From: Ilumatobacteraceae bacterium
Lineage (GTDB): Bacteria > Actinomycetota > Acidimicrobiia > Acidimicrobiales > Ilumatobacteraceae
Reading direction: 5' to 3'
Assembly (NCBI GenBank): GCA_022425725.1
Contig: JAKMEY010000075.1
Span: 1 to 46,629, forward strand
Length of the DNA stretch: 46,629 bases
Below, one piece after another: positions 25,330 to 35,400 of this stretch (position 1 is the stretch's first letter; every line of letters begins with the position of its first letter). The position numbers and the translations under genes were made by a program. The notes beneath the pieces are model-generated. The model saw only the letters and a program-made list of their open reading frames with translations. It had not been told where the DNA came from and did no database searches.

Positions 25330-27240
25330 GTGGATTCACATGACTTGCTCACCGATTTGGACGCAGACCAGCGTCGAGCAGTCACGACTGATTCACGGCT
25401 CGTTGCAGTGATCGCCGGTGCGGGTTCAGGGAAAACCCGTGTCCTCACAAGAAGAATCGCCTATCGAATCGCCACCGATACTGCCGATGCCCGCCACACC
25501 CTTGCGCTCACCTTCACTCGCGAAGCAGCTGGAGAATTGCGGCGACGTCTTCGACATATCGGTCTCGGCGAACGCATCGAAGCCGGAACGTTCCACTCGG
25601 TTGCGTTAGGGCTCCTTCGTCAACGATGGGCTGACCAAGGCAGACCGATGCCAACAGTCGTCGATGATCGACCGCGTCTCGTCTCCGCCGCACTCAAGAC
25701 GCCGCGCGAACAACTTGATGACATTCTCACAGAGATGTCGTGGGCGAGCGCTCGCGGCATTACTGCTGACACCTACTCGTCGGTAGCGAGATCTCGACGT
25801 CAACCTCCCTCAAAGGCTGCCCGCATCATCGAGGCGTTGGCTGCGTATGAGCGGGAAAAGTCATCGCGAGGTGTGGTCGACCTCAATGATCTCCTCGTGC
25901 GATGCGCAAACGACCTGGAGCGTGACTCGTCATATGCCGAAGCTATTCGTTGGCGCTTCAGGCATATCCATGTCGATGAGGCGCAAGACCTAACACCGAT
26001 CCAGCAGCGTTTGCTCTCAGCCTTGCGGACACCCGGCACCGACGATCTCTTCATCGTTGGTGACCCTGCGCAGTCGATTTACGGCTTCAATGGCAGCGAC
26101 CCCAAATTGCTCGTGCAGATTGACGATCGCTTCCCTGGCGTCGAGGTCATTCGTTTACCGGTCAACCACCGATGCACACCGCAGATTGTGAACGCCGGTG
26201 TTCATGTACTCTCACATGCCCAGCTGCCAGCAGACTTGCGCTCAAGCCAACCCAACGGACCGGTTCCCGCATTGACGGCCTACGCCGATGAAGATGAAGA
26301 GGCGCACGGGATTGCCCGCTCCATCGCTGAGGCCGGACAGCATGCAATTCGTCATGGCGAGATTGCGGTGCTCGCACGAACCCATCAGCACTGCACGCGA
26401 ATTGAACGTGCACTCTCCACAGTTGGGGTCGAGGTTCGGTCCCGTGGTTTTCGAGGAGATTCGTCCGGCAGAAGGGCTCTCGATGAGGCTCGACGAATCT
26501 CATCGCCCTCGGCCTTGCGTTCGTGGGCTCATGACATCCTCGACGATGATGCTGGTGCTCTCGGTGGCGATGAGTCTAAGCCAACCGAAACCGTCTCGTC
26601 TCGACAGGTTGCCGCAGTTGCCCTTGAGCATTTGCGAGATCAACCAGATGGCACCGGCGCGACCTTCGCCTCGTGGATGACAACAGCTGATCCATTCGGG
26701 TTTCAGCAAGGCGGTGGCGTGGAGGTTCTTACATTTCATGCGGCGAAGGGCCGGGAATGGGAGCGCGTGTGGATTGCTGCAGCTGAAACGGGCTCGGTAC
26801 CCCATCGAAGTGCAACGACCAAAGAGGAAACCCTTGAAGAGGCGCGGTTGCTCTATGTTGCGATCACTCGAGCCACTAGTGAATGCCATCTTTCTTGGGC
26901 AGAGCGGCGCAATGGATACCGACGATCGGTGACACCATTTTTGGCTCAACTCGACCTTGTTGAGCCCGCGATCACCGGACCTTCAGCAGAACTCTCCGAT
27001 GCGATGCGCATTTCAGCGACATCGACAAGTCGAGATGCTCTCCATCGCCTTGCCGAGTGGCGGAAGATGACCGCTGTTCGGTCCGGAATTCTGCCTGAAG
27101 AAATCTGTAGCGACCGAATGCTGCGTCGTATCGCCGAAGAGCAACCTGGGAACGCTGAACGCCTCAATGAAATCACCGGTTGGGGTGATCTCACTTGCAC
27201 AACGCTGTTTCCGAGCCTTCAAACCGCTCTCGTTGACTAG
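25330..27240 (+). CDS. UvrD/Rep-family superfamily I helicase with HRDC-like C-terminus (UvrD2-like)
   Basis: A 636-residue 3'-5' DNA helicase. Motifs: Walker A AGAGSGKTRV, LALTFTREAAGELRRRL, GTFHSVAL, Walker B HVDEAQDLTPIQ, GDPAQSIYGFNGSD, VNHRCTPQIV, LTFHAAKGREWERVWI and LLYVAITRAT. The last 45 residues (SDRMLRRIAEEQPGNAERL) resemble an HRDC domain, as in mycobacterial UvrD2. It is a little shorter than UvrD2 because the second insert is reduced. It is likely to act in repair or replication-fork processing. Confidence 0.9.
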   Translation: MDSHDLLTDLDADQRRAVTTDSRLVAVIAGAGSGKTRVLTRRIAYRIATDTADARHTLALTFTREAAGELRRRLRHIGLGERIEAGTFHSVALGLLRQRWADQGRPMPTVVDDRPRLVSAALKTPREQLDDILTEMSWASARGITADTYSSVARSRRQPPSKAARIIEALAAYEREKSSRGVVDLNDLLVRCANDLERDSSYAEAIRWRFRHIHVDEAQDLTPIQQRLLSALRTPGTDDLFIVGDPAQSIYGFNGSDPKLLVQIDDRFPGVEVIRLPVNHRCTPQIVNAGVHVLSHAQLPADLRSSQPNGPVPALTAYADEDEEAHGIARSIAEAGQHAIRHGEIAVLARTHQHCTRIERALSTVGVEVRSRGFRGDSSGRRALDEARRISSPSALRSWAHDILDDDAGALGGDESKPTETVSSRQVAAVALEHLRDQPDGTGATFASWMTTADPFGFQQGGGVEVLTFHAAKGREWERVWIAAAETGSVPHRSATTKEETLEEARLLYVAITRATSECHLSWAERRNGYRRSVTPFLAQLDLVEPAITGPSAELSDAMRISATSTSRDALHRLAEWRKMTAVRSGILPEEICSDRMLRRIAEEQPGNAERLNEITGWGDLTCTTLFPSLQTALVD

Positions 27241-27246
27241 ATGGGA

Positions 27247-28020
27247 CTACGTGAGGTCGACGACGACCGGGGCGTGATCGCTCGGTGAAGGCCCTTTGCG
27301 GGCATTCCGGTCGACGACGACGAAGTTGCTGCGCTCAACCATCGATGGCGATCCCATAATGAGGTCGATGCGGAGACCTCGACCCATGTGGAAGTCGCCA
27401 GAGCGATAGTCCCACCATGAGAACAGTCGCTCCCCTTCATGGTGGTGACGAAACAGATCTGAAAGTCCCCACTGTTCGAGCGCGGTGAGTCGCAACCGTT
27501 CGGCCTCGGTCACGTGGGTCGACATTGCAAGTTTGTTCGGGTCATGCACGTCGACGTCGGTTGGCGCAATGTTGAAATCGCCGGTGACGATGACATCGCG
27601 TTCGGGTGATGTATCGATCTGCAGGTGTTGCTGCAAACGGTCAAGCCACGACAACTTGTACTCGTAATGGGGGTCATCGATCGCTCGGCCATTGGGGACG
27701 TACACCGATGACACTCTGATATCAGCACAGGTTGCGGTGATGATGCGAGCATCGGGGTCGGGCTCGATCTCTCCCGCGAAGTTGGCGACGACGTCGGTAA
27801 GACCAACTTTGGAGATGATCGCAACTCCATTCCACCGGCCCTGCCCATAGTGGGCAGACTCGTACCCCATTGCCTCGAAGTGAAGACTGGGGAACGCGTC
27901 GTCGGCCATTTTGGTTTCTTGCAGGCACAGCACATCTGGCTGGACATCTTCAATCCACTCGGTCACCCGTTCGAGACGAGCTTTGAGCGAGTTCACATTC
28001 CACGTGGCGAGTCGGATCAT
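27247..28020 (-). CDS. xth: exodeoxyribonuclease III
   Basis: A 257-residue AP endonuclease/exonuclease of the EEP fold. Motifs run in order: ATWNVNSLKAR, LCLQETKM, GRWNGVAIISK, SSVYVPNGR, VTGDFNIAPTDVDVHDP, and the C-terminal SDHAPVVVDL with the catalytic Asp-His. It cuts at abasic sites in base excision repair. It overlaps the upstream NYN-S1 gene by four bases, and its stop is six bases from the convergent helicase stop. Confidence 0.95.
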   Translation of the reverse strand: MIRLATWNVNSLKARLERVTEWIEDVQPDVLCLQETKMADDAFPSLHFEAMGYESAHYGQGRWNGVAIISKVGLTDVVANFAGEIEPDPDARIITATCADIRVSSVYVPNGRAIDDPHYEYKLSWLDRLQQHLQIDTSPERDVIVTGDFNIAPTDVDVHDPNKLAMSTHVTEAERLRLTALEQWGLSDLFRHHHEGERLFSWWDYRSGDFHMGRGLRIDLIMGSPSMVERSNFVVVDRNARKGPSPSDHAPVVVDLT

Positions 28021-29261
28021 GCCTCGTCAGCCTTACGTGAACGACTCGACGTTGCAACTTTCTTTGCTGCAGTTTTCTTGGGGGCAGTCTTCTTGGTGGC
28101 AGCGTTCTTCGGAGCTGCGTTCTTTGCCGTCACCTTCTTCGCGCTCGCTGCAGATTTCTTGGCTGCAACCTTTTTCGCTGGCGTCTTGGCTACGGCCTTC
28201 TTCACTGCTGCCTTCTTTGCTGCCACCTTCTTCGCCGGCGCCTTCTTTGCTGCCGCCTTCTTCGCTGGCGTCTTCACCGCAGTTTTCGAAATGCTGGTTT
28301 TCGGGGCTTTCGATGCTGCTCGCTTTGACCTTGCCGGCACAGACTGTTCTGACGGCTCTTCTGCTGATGTGGTCGCTTCCATGATGCCGCCATCAAAGGC
28401 TCCGTCGACGCTCCGACGTTCGGCAACAAACCCAACGATGGTCACGTCGACGTGCTCACCAATTTTTACGTGAGCTCGCGCGCTCTTCGGCGGCGGGTCT
28501 GCCATCGATCTGAGCGGCACATACACACTCACGTCGCCCACGGCCACGTACGCGCCATGAGATGAGTAACGATCAACCACTCCAGCCACACGGGCGCCAA
28601 CGGGAGATATTTCCACAAATTCAAGGAATGGGATGAGGTCGTTCACCGGCTCCTCCGCCTTACGGGCCTCCCCGGTCGAAGACGCGCGCTTCTTGCCACT
28701 CGCCTTTCGGGTTGTCGCACCGGGCGGTGGATTCTTCGGCACCGGCATGGGCTCGCTCGCCCGCTTACTGGCCGTTCGACGAGAGCTGGTTGCTGGTGTG
28801 GTCGATTTCTTTGTCGCCTTTCGCGACACCGGTCCGCGAACAGGTGTCCGTTCGACGAATACCCATCCGACGTGCGGTACCGGCTTCCCTCCGACGAGTC
28901 GCCCTTCGTCGAACAGCCATTCGTAATCACCGTGGAATTCCTGAAACGAATCATTCGACAGCACCGATGCCCCAGCACGATCAGCGATGGTGAGCACGAA
29001 TGCGTCACCACGACCAATCGCTCCTGCAGGAGGGGCAACGAGTTCGTTGTTCGCTACGGCCTCATCAAATTCGGGGCGTTCAGAAGCATCGATTCGGTGA
29101 CCGAAGGTCGCATCGACCACCACGGTGATCATTGCGTCAGGGCGGTCGGCCATAAATGTGGTTACCGCCTCTTGAAGTTGTTCGAGGCTCGGCCGCGACC
29201 GACCTTCGGTAGCGATATTTGAGCCGTCAACCACGTAATGGGCTGCCGATGTTGTTGTCAT
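28017..29261 (-). CDS. NYN (Zc3h12a-like) ribonuclease domain, S1-like domain and histone H1-like Lys/Ala tail
   Basis: A 414-residue protein of four parts. Residues 8-140 form a PIN-like NYN domain of Zc3h12a/Regnase type: YVVDGSNIA (Asp12), VVVDATFGHR (Asp50), GRGDAF, IADRAG and LSNDSFQEF, so the acidic metal site looks intact. Residues 145-205 are a basic Ser/Thr/Lys/Pro linker. Residues 215-285 look like an S1-type OB domain. Residues 320-402 are a KKAAAKKAPAKK-type tail like histone H1 and actinobacterial nucleoid proteins. The start is supported by AGAGGA (29267-29272) five bases before the ATG. It should bind nucleic acid strongly and cut RNA. It overlaps xth by ATGA. Confidence 0.8.
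   Translation of the reverse strand: MTTTSAAHYVVDGSNIATEGRSRPSLEQLQEAVTTFMADRPDAMITVVVDATFGHRIDASERPEFDEAVANNELVAPPAGAIGRGDAFVLTIADRAGASVLSNDSFQEFHGDYEWLFDEGRLVGGKPVPHVGWVFVERTPVRGPVSRKATKKSTTPATSSRRTASKRASEPMPVPKNPPPGATTRKASGKKRASSTGEARKAEEPVNDLIPFLEFVEISPVGARVAGVVDRYSSHGAYVAVGDVSVYVPLRSMADPPPKSARAHVKIGEHVDVTIVGFVAERRSVDGAFDGGIMEATTSAEEPSEQSVPARSKRAASKAPKTSISKTAVKTPAKKAAAKKAPAKKVAAKKAAVKKAVAKTPAKKVAAKKSAASAKKVTAKNAAPKNAATKKTAPKKTAAKKVATSSRSRKADEA
28056..28289 (-). repeat. Lys/Ala-rich degenerate repeat coding for the H1-like tail
   Basis: About 78 codons in frame encode units of the form (A/P/V)-A-K-K with 3-5 residue spacing. On the plus strand this reads as repeats of TTCTTTGCTGCC and TTCTTCGCTGGC. 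The repeats are imperfect, so slippage-driven length variation between strains is likely. Confidence 0.8.
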
Positions 29262-29437
29262 GAAAATCCTCTTCGTCCCGAACCACTCGGGCTATGAGCG
29301 GAGAAGCCCGCACGCATCTCCATGTAGCCCCTCCGTGCTGGCCAACTCTGACCACGCATCGGGAGCGGACTACACCGCAATGCAACCTTCATCGTAGAGT
29401 CGGGTCTGTCCATCCCCACGTCTTTCTCGGAGGCAAC

Positions 29438-30070
29438 ATGTCAGATCGACCATTTGATGCAGTGTTTTGGGACTTTGGAGGGGTGATCACGACAAGCCCA
29501 TTTGACGCCTTCAACACCTATGAGGCGGCCCATGGAATTCCGAAGGACTTCATTCGCGGGGTGAACACCCATAATCCCGATAACAACGCCTGGGCTCAGA
29601 TTGAACGACAAGAGATCTCTGCTGAGGTCTTTGATGATCTGTTTGCTGCAGAGTCTGAGGCGCTTGGCCATCGAGTTCCAGGGGCAGACGTTCTTGGCTG
29701 CCTCTATGGCAACGTTCGGCCCGAGATGATGAACGCGCTCAATGTCATTCGCGAGAACGGATTCACCCAGGCATGTCTCACCAATAATGTCAATCGATCG
29801 GTCGAAGATCGCTCTGACGTCTCTTCAGCAATGCAGATCTTTGACCACGTCGTCGAATCGTCGAAGGTCGGAATTCGAAAACCTGAGCTCGGCTTCTACA
29901 CCCTCGCATGCGAGACCGCAGGGGTCGAGGCCGACCGAGTTGTGTTTCTCGATGACCTCGGCATCAATCTCAAAACTGCTCGTGCAATGGGGATGGCGAC
30001 CATCAAAGTTGTGACCGCTGACCAGGCACTGGGAGAGCTCGAAGAATTCCTCGGTATCTCGTTGCGGTGA
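29438..30070 (+). CDS. HAD-IA family hydrolase (epoxide-hydrolase N-terminal phosphatase-like)
   Basis: A 210-residue HAD enzyme. Motif I is FWDFGGVITTSPF, where the usual second Asp (DxD) is Gly (DFGG), as in the epoxide-hydrolase/ACAD10 phosphatase-like group. Motif II is LTNNVNRS, motif III has the Lys of KVGIRKPELGFY, and motif IV is VFLDDLGINLKTARAMGM. ATG 29438 has GGAGG (29429-29433) five bases upstream; the frame extends to 29294 without HAD character. The 176-base gap upstream, divergent from the NYN gene, holds TAGAGT near 29393 as a possible -10 and nothing else I recognise. Confidence 0.82.
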   Translation: MSDRPFDAVFWDFGGVITTSPFDAFNTYEAAHGIPKDFIRGVNTHNPDNNAWAQIERQEISAEVFDDLFAAESEALGHRVPGADVLGCLYGNVRPEMMNALNVIRENGFTQACLTNNVNRSVEDRSDVSSAMQIFDHVVESSKVGIRKPELGFYTLACETAGVEADRVVFLDDLGINLKTARAMGMATIKVVTADQALGELEEFLGISLR

Positions 30071-30093
30071 GCTCTTCCGCTGTCAACTGAGGT

Positions 30094-32406
30094 CTAGAAA
30101 CTGCCCTCGCTCACGCGGTCGATCTTCTGCAGCACGATGAGATCTTCGTGAAGTTCCATCCACACATCGTGAAATGACTCGCACATCACACCGGTGAAAC
30201 GTTGTGACTGACCGTCGTCAATCGCGGTCAATGCTTCAAGAAGTCGGCGTCGATATAAGTTGAGACGAGGCACCGCGGTTTCTAGATCGGTAATCACCGG
30301 CTCTGATCGCATGTACAAGTCGCGAAGTCGAGCGATGCATGCTGCGTCATAGTCGCCATCGTCATGGGGATTTGGTTCTCCGTGACGAACCTGCCAGTCG
30401 GTGCAGACCTGTTTGAACTCGGTATTCAACGAGAGAAATGATTCGTAGGCGTCGCTCAGTTCAATGATCGGATCAGAAGCCGCAAGGTGATCATCGATAC
30501 GAGACCTTCCGCTCGGTGCGAGCATGTACATGTTGCGGGCTCCGATGAAATTCACCTGCTCATCGGCGACGAGATGTTCGACAACTTGTGAGGGGTCGAC
30601 ACCGATACTCTGCCGAAGCCCGTCGCCCGTTGCGAATCCTCGTAGGCGCAGCACACGAAGGACATCGATGTCAGTGATCGACTCGATGTCAACTCCGCCG
30701 TCACATGTTTGGTCTTGGGGCGATTCGGTTTGGGTGTTCACCGTCGCTGAAGCGTCAGGAAAGAACAACTCTCCACTCACGACAGTCGAACCCGACCGCA
30801 GCACAGTTTGCGCAGCCACAAGTCGGGTCACCGGCACCCGATACGGAGAGCAACTCAGCGAGGTGCAACCTGCACCAATGAAGAACGCAATCGAACGGGG
30901 TTCGCCGGCGTGTTCGCCGCAGACGCCAATGTTGATTGAGGGCCTCTCGTTACGGGCATCTGAGATCGCATTGGCGATGAGAGTTCCGACCGCAACCTGA
31001 TCAAGTACTTCGAACGGGTTGTCGTCAATGAGGCCAAGCGATCGGTATCGAGGCAACAGTCGAGCCTCCACATCATCACGACTGAGTCCGAAGGTCATCT
31101 GAGTGAGGTCATTGGTTCCGAACGAAAAGAAATCAGCATCTTGAGCAATCTCACGCGCAAGCAATGCGGCCCGTGGCGTCTCAATCATCGCTCCAACCGT
31201 CAATGAATCGTCGAGCATCCCCTCGGGGTCAACCTCGGCTTGCGCGCCTCGCACCCACTCTCGGGCGAGCCTGAACTCAGCCGGATCATTGATGAGCGGA
31301 ATCATGACCTCAATCCGCGGACGGCAGCCACCGCTGATTGCGTTGAGAGCCGCCCGACACAGGGAGCGCACCTGAGCCTCGTACAGTCCTGCACGCATCG
31401 CCCCGAGGCGGACGCCACGGGTTCCAAGCATGGGGTTCACTTCACGAAGCTTCACAACAGCGTCGAGAAGTTCCTTTCGCTCGTCATTCAAGTCACCCGC
31501 TCCCTGGCTGACAAGAAGTTCATCTGCTGCCGGCAAAAACTCATGCAGCGGTGGGTCGAGAAGTCGAATGGTGACCGGACGCTCACGCATGACATCAAGG
31601 AGTTCGTCGAAGTCTCGCTCTTGCGCCTGCTCGAGGTCGCCCAAAAGACCTTCTTGAGTTTTGGCGTCTTCACTGAGAATGAACGACCGCATAATCGGCA
31701 GTCGATCATCGGCGAGAAACATGTGCTCGGTTCGACAAAGCCCAATACCGACTGCCCCATGCTCGAGCGACCGTCGAGCATCATGGCCGGTGTCTGCATT
31801 GGCACGGATCGATACGACTCCGTTGGTGATGGTGTCAGCCCAATCGAGCAGTTGCCACAACTCAGGGGGGACCTGCTGTTGATCGGTGTCAATTGCTCCT
31901 CCATATATCGTTCCGGCGCGACCATCGATCGAGATGATGTCGCCTTCGGTGAATTCGATGCCGTGTATCGTCACCTTCGAACCGTCAACCTCGACATCGG
32001 ATGACCCGACAACGGCAGGAATTCCCCACCCTCGAGCCACAACTGCGGCGTGACTCGACATTCCTCCGTGCATGGTGACGATCCCTACCGATGCCTGCAT
32101 TCCCAGCACATCGTCGGGCGTGGTCACCGGCCGCACCAGAATGACCGACCGACCCTCGTCAGATTTCTGCAGAGCATGCGCGGCTGACGTCACGATCTCG
32201 CCGGAAACCGCACCCGGTGATGCCCCGATTCCTGATCCGAGAGCAGTTGCTGCAGGGCTTGTTATTTCGGCGTGCAGCAATCGGTCAACCAATTCCGCCG
32301 AAACCTTCTGCACCGCGTCGAGCACCATTTCTGCCGAGCCCGAGTTGCTCGCCGTAACAACGCGGTCGATGAGCTCCTGTCGTGTGGAGATCTGTGCGTT
32401 GCTCAT
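30094..32406 (-). CDS. PPDK-like PEP-utilising enzyme without ATP-grasp domain, with C-terminal extension
   Basis: A 770-residue protein from ATG 32406; the frame upstream to 32574 runs into Kgd and is not coding. It begins with a linker and the phospho-His swivel domain (GGMSSHAAVVARGWGIPAV, His119). A PEP/pyruvate TIM barrel follows with PPDK residues intact: RLLDPPLHEFLP, NPMLGTRGVRLG, GAMIETPRAALLA, FGTNDLTQMTFG and GVCGEHAGEP (Cys496). The N-terminal ATP-grasp domain of normal PPDK (about 340 residues) is absent. About 220 extra residues follow the barrel, beginning with a helix-turn-helix-like segment (VLRVLRLRGFATGDGLRQS) and continuing helical. It could work with a separate ATP-grasp protein or in phosphotransfer. 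It lies 67 bases downstream of Kgd. Confidence 0.82.
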   Translation of the reverse strand: MSNAQISTRQELIDRVVTASNSGSAEMVLDAVQKVSAELVDRLLHAEITSPAATALGSGIGASPGAVSGEIVTSAAHALQKSDEGRSVILVRPVTTPDDVLGMQASVGIVTMHGGMSSHAAVVARGWGIPAVVGSSDVEVDGSKVTIHGIEFTEGDIISIDGRAGTIYGGAIDTDQQQVPPELWQLLDWADTITNGVVSIRANADTGHDARRSLEHGAVGIGLCRTEHMFLADDRLPIMRSFILSEDAKTQEGLLGDLEQAQERDFDELLDVMRERPVTIRLLDPPLHEFLPAADELLVSQGAGDLNDERKELLDAVVKLREVNPMLGTRGVRLGAMRAGLYEAQVRSLCRAALNAISGGCRPRIEVMIPLINDPAEFRLAREWVRGAQAEVDPEGMLDDSLTVGAMIETPRAALLAREIAQDADFFSFGTNDLTQMTFGLSRDDVEARLLPRYRSLGLIDDNPFEVLDQVAVGTLIANAISDARNERPSINIGVCGEHAGEPRSIAFFIGAGCTSLSCSPYRVPVTRLVAAQTVLRSGSTVVSGELFFPDASATVNTQTESPQDQTCDGGVDIESITDIDVLRVLRLRGFATGDGLRQSIGVDPSQVVEHLVADEQVNFIGARNMYMLAPSGRSRIDDHLAASDPIIELSDAYESFLSLNTEFKQVCTDWQVRHGEPNPHDDGDYDAACIARLRDLYMRSEPVITDLETAVPRLNLYRRRLLEALTAIDDGQSQRFTGVMCESFHDVWMELHEDLIVLQKIDRVSEGSF

Positions 32407-32473
32407 CGCCGGGCCTTGTGGCGCATACCGAAACGCTAGTCGCCGACCGACCGTGTTGGTTCGCTGAATGGGC

Positions 32474-35400
32474 TTAGAGGCCGGAGAACAGTGCGTCCAT
32501 GAGATCGGCGAGCTCTTGATCGTGCACTGTCTTCGATCCGGTCGCTGGGCTGCCTGATTCGAAACGGGCGACATGGCGGAAGTCGTACCCGCGCTCTTTC
32601 ACTCTCCAGAACCGGTGCTCAATGAACTTCCACGCTCCCATGTTCTCTGGTTCTTCTTGGAGCCAGACGACTTCACGGGCGTTCGGATAGAACTCCAGCA
32701 CACCAAACATCTGCTCGGTTGGGAGGGGGTACAACTGCTCAACGCGCACTACCGCTAACGGGGCATTGCGCTGGTCTCGTTCAGCCATGGCGTCCCACGC
32801 GACCTTTCCTGAGCAGAACACGATGCGTTGCACCGCATTTCTGTCTTCCACGTGCGGGTCGTCGATGACTTCTTTGAACGACCCAGTTGTGAGTTCGTCG
32901 ATGTGAGAACGGGTTTGGCGCATCCGTAGCCCCTGCTTCGGTGTGAAGATCACCAGAGGGGTCTGTCGCTCGCTGTGTACTTGCCGGCGGAGCAGATGGA
33001 AGTACTGCGCAGCTGTCGTAGCGTTGCACAACTGGATGTTGTCTTCGGCCGCCAGAATAAGGAAGCGTTCAATTCGCGCCGAGGAGTGTTCTGGTCCCTG
33101 GCCTTCGTAACCATGCGGAAGGAGGAGGACGAGCCCGTTTTGCTGGCCCCATTTGTCTTCAGCTGCGACGAGATATTGATCGATCACGATTTGGGCACCA
33201 TTGATGAAGTCGCCGAACTGCGCCTCCCACATCACAAGTGCTGATGGGTTTGCCTGTGCATACCCGAATTCGTACCCAAGCGCTGCGTACTCGCTGAGCA
33301 GCGAGTCATACACCCAGAATTTGGTGTCTTCGTCGGTCAGTGTGTCAAGCGGGATCCACTGTTCGCCGGTTTCGTAATCGACGAGTGATGCATGGCGCTG
33401 ACTGAACGTTCCGCGGCGGGAATCTTCACCTGCGAGGCGCACAGAGCGACCATCGAGCAGGAGTGAGCCAATCGCAAGAGCCTCACCTGTGGCCCAGTCG
33501 ATTTCTCCACTTTCCTCAAAGAGTTGCTGACGCCCCTCGAACTGCTTCGCAAGTTTCGGATGTGGTGTGAACCCTTCGGGGTATTCGGTCAAGCGGTTGA
33601 ACACCCGGTCGAGCACCGGTCGGTCGACTCCGGTTGGGATCGGAGGAAGGACCCCAATCGGGTTCGGTGGTGGCGGTGCCTTAAACGGTTCGGAGGCTTT
33701 TGACCGGGTTTCGTCGAGCGCGGCCTGCAATTTTGTCTGGAAGTCGGTAAGCGCCTGCTCTGCTTCATCGACGTCAATGTCACCTCGGGTGACCAGAGTC
33801 TCGACGTACAACTTTCGGACACTTCTGCGTTCGGCGATCGCCCGATACATGAGTGGCTGGGTGTAACTCGGGTCGTCACCTTCGTTGTGACCGTGGCGCC
33901 GATAGCAAACCATGTCGATGACGACATCTTTCTGGAATGTCTGCCGATATTCCCATGCGAGTTGCGCCACTCGAGCGCACGCTTCTGGGTCGTCCCCATT
34001 CACATGGAAAATCGGAACCTGAATCGACTTCGCCACATCGGAGCAATACAGCGACGACCGCGCAAACTGTGGCGAGGTCGTGAACCCAATCTGATTATTG
34101 ATGATGAGGTGAATGGTGCCACCGACGCGGTATCCACTGATATCGCTCATCGCCAAGCATTCAGCGACGATGCCCTGGCCCGCGAACGCGGCATCTCCGT
34201 GAACGAGCAACGGCAGAACAGAGTATGAAAGCGGAGGATTAATTCGATCTTGACGTGATCGGGCGATACCCATCACGATCGGGTTGACGGTTTCAAGGTG
34301 GCTTGGGTTTGCCGCAAGTTCGACATCGATATGCGCGCCGCTCGGGCTCATGTAGTGGCCGGAGGCGCCGAGATGGTATTTCACGTCGCCGGAACCTTGC
34401 ACAGTGCTCGGATCGAGGTGCCCCTCGAACTCGGCAAAAATCGCTTCGTGGCTCTTGCCCATGATGTTGGACAACACGTTGAGGCGACCCCGGTGGGCCA
34501 TACCAATCACTGCCCCATCGAGGTTTGCCTCGGCAGCGCTCGACAAGATGGTGTCAAGAATCGGAATGGCGCTCTCTGCGCCTTCAATGCCAAACCGCTT
34601 TGTGCCGACGTACTTCGTTGCGAGAAAGCGTTCGAATGCCTCCGCAGCATTGAGTCGCTCAAGAATCCGAAGTTTCTCGTCATGCTCGAACTGAACAGGT
34701 GAACCTTCAAGGCGGGCTTGCATCCATTCCTGTTCTTCAGTGTTCTGGATGTGCATGTACTCAACGCCGATTTTGCTGCAATATGCATCACGTAAAACGC
34801 TGAGCAAATCGCCAAGACGCATCTTGGGTTTACCACCAACATTGTCGGTTAAGAATTCGCGGTCAAGGTCCCAGATGGTCAAGCTGTAGGTTGCGGGATC
34901 GAGTTCTTTCGGAGTACGGGGCGCTTTCCATTTCAGTGGGTCGAGGTCGGCCATGAGATGGCCACGCACCCGGTGGACGCGAATGAGTTTTGCAACTGCC
35001 ATTTGCTTGGCGAGCATTGCCTCTTCGCGGTCGATCGGATTGGTGTCGTTTTCCCACTCAACCGCCTCATACGGAATTTCAAGGGCGTGGAAAATATCGA
35101 CATAGAAGTTGTGATCTCCGAGAAGCAACTCGTGGACACGCTTCAAAAAGAGCCCTGACTCGGCTCCTTGGATAATGCGATGGTCGTAGGTGCTGGTGAC
35201 GGTTACGACCTTGGAAATTCCCAACGACGAGAGGTTTGTTCGGTCGGCGCCTTCAAACTCTGCCGGGTAATCAATGTTGCCGACTCCGACGATGACACCT
35301 TGACCGGGCATGAGACGAGGAACTGACTGCACGGTGCCGATCGTTCCTGGATTCGTCAGAGTGATGTTTGCGCCCTGAAAGTCGTCGACGGTGAGTTTGT

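Noticed and set aside
28056-28289. Regular short repeat considered as a CRISPR or tandem DNA repeat
   Set aside because: The repeats are in frame, imperfect, without spacers, and encode the Lys/Ala tail.
31240-32004. Plus-strand 254-residue frame opposite the PPDK-like gene
   Set aside because: It is antisense to a region with unmistakable PPDK motifs and has no start signal.
32407-32574. N-terminal extension of the PPDK-like frame
   Set aside because: It overlaps the kgd 3' end and its residues look like antisense noise; ATG 32406 begins protein-like sequence.
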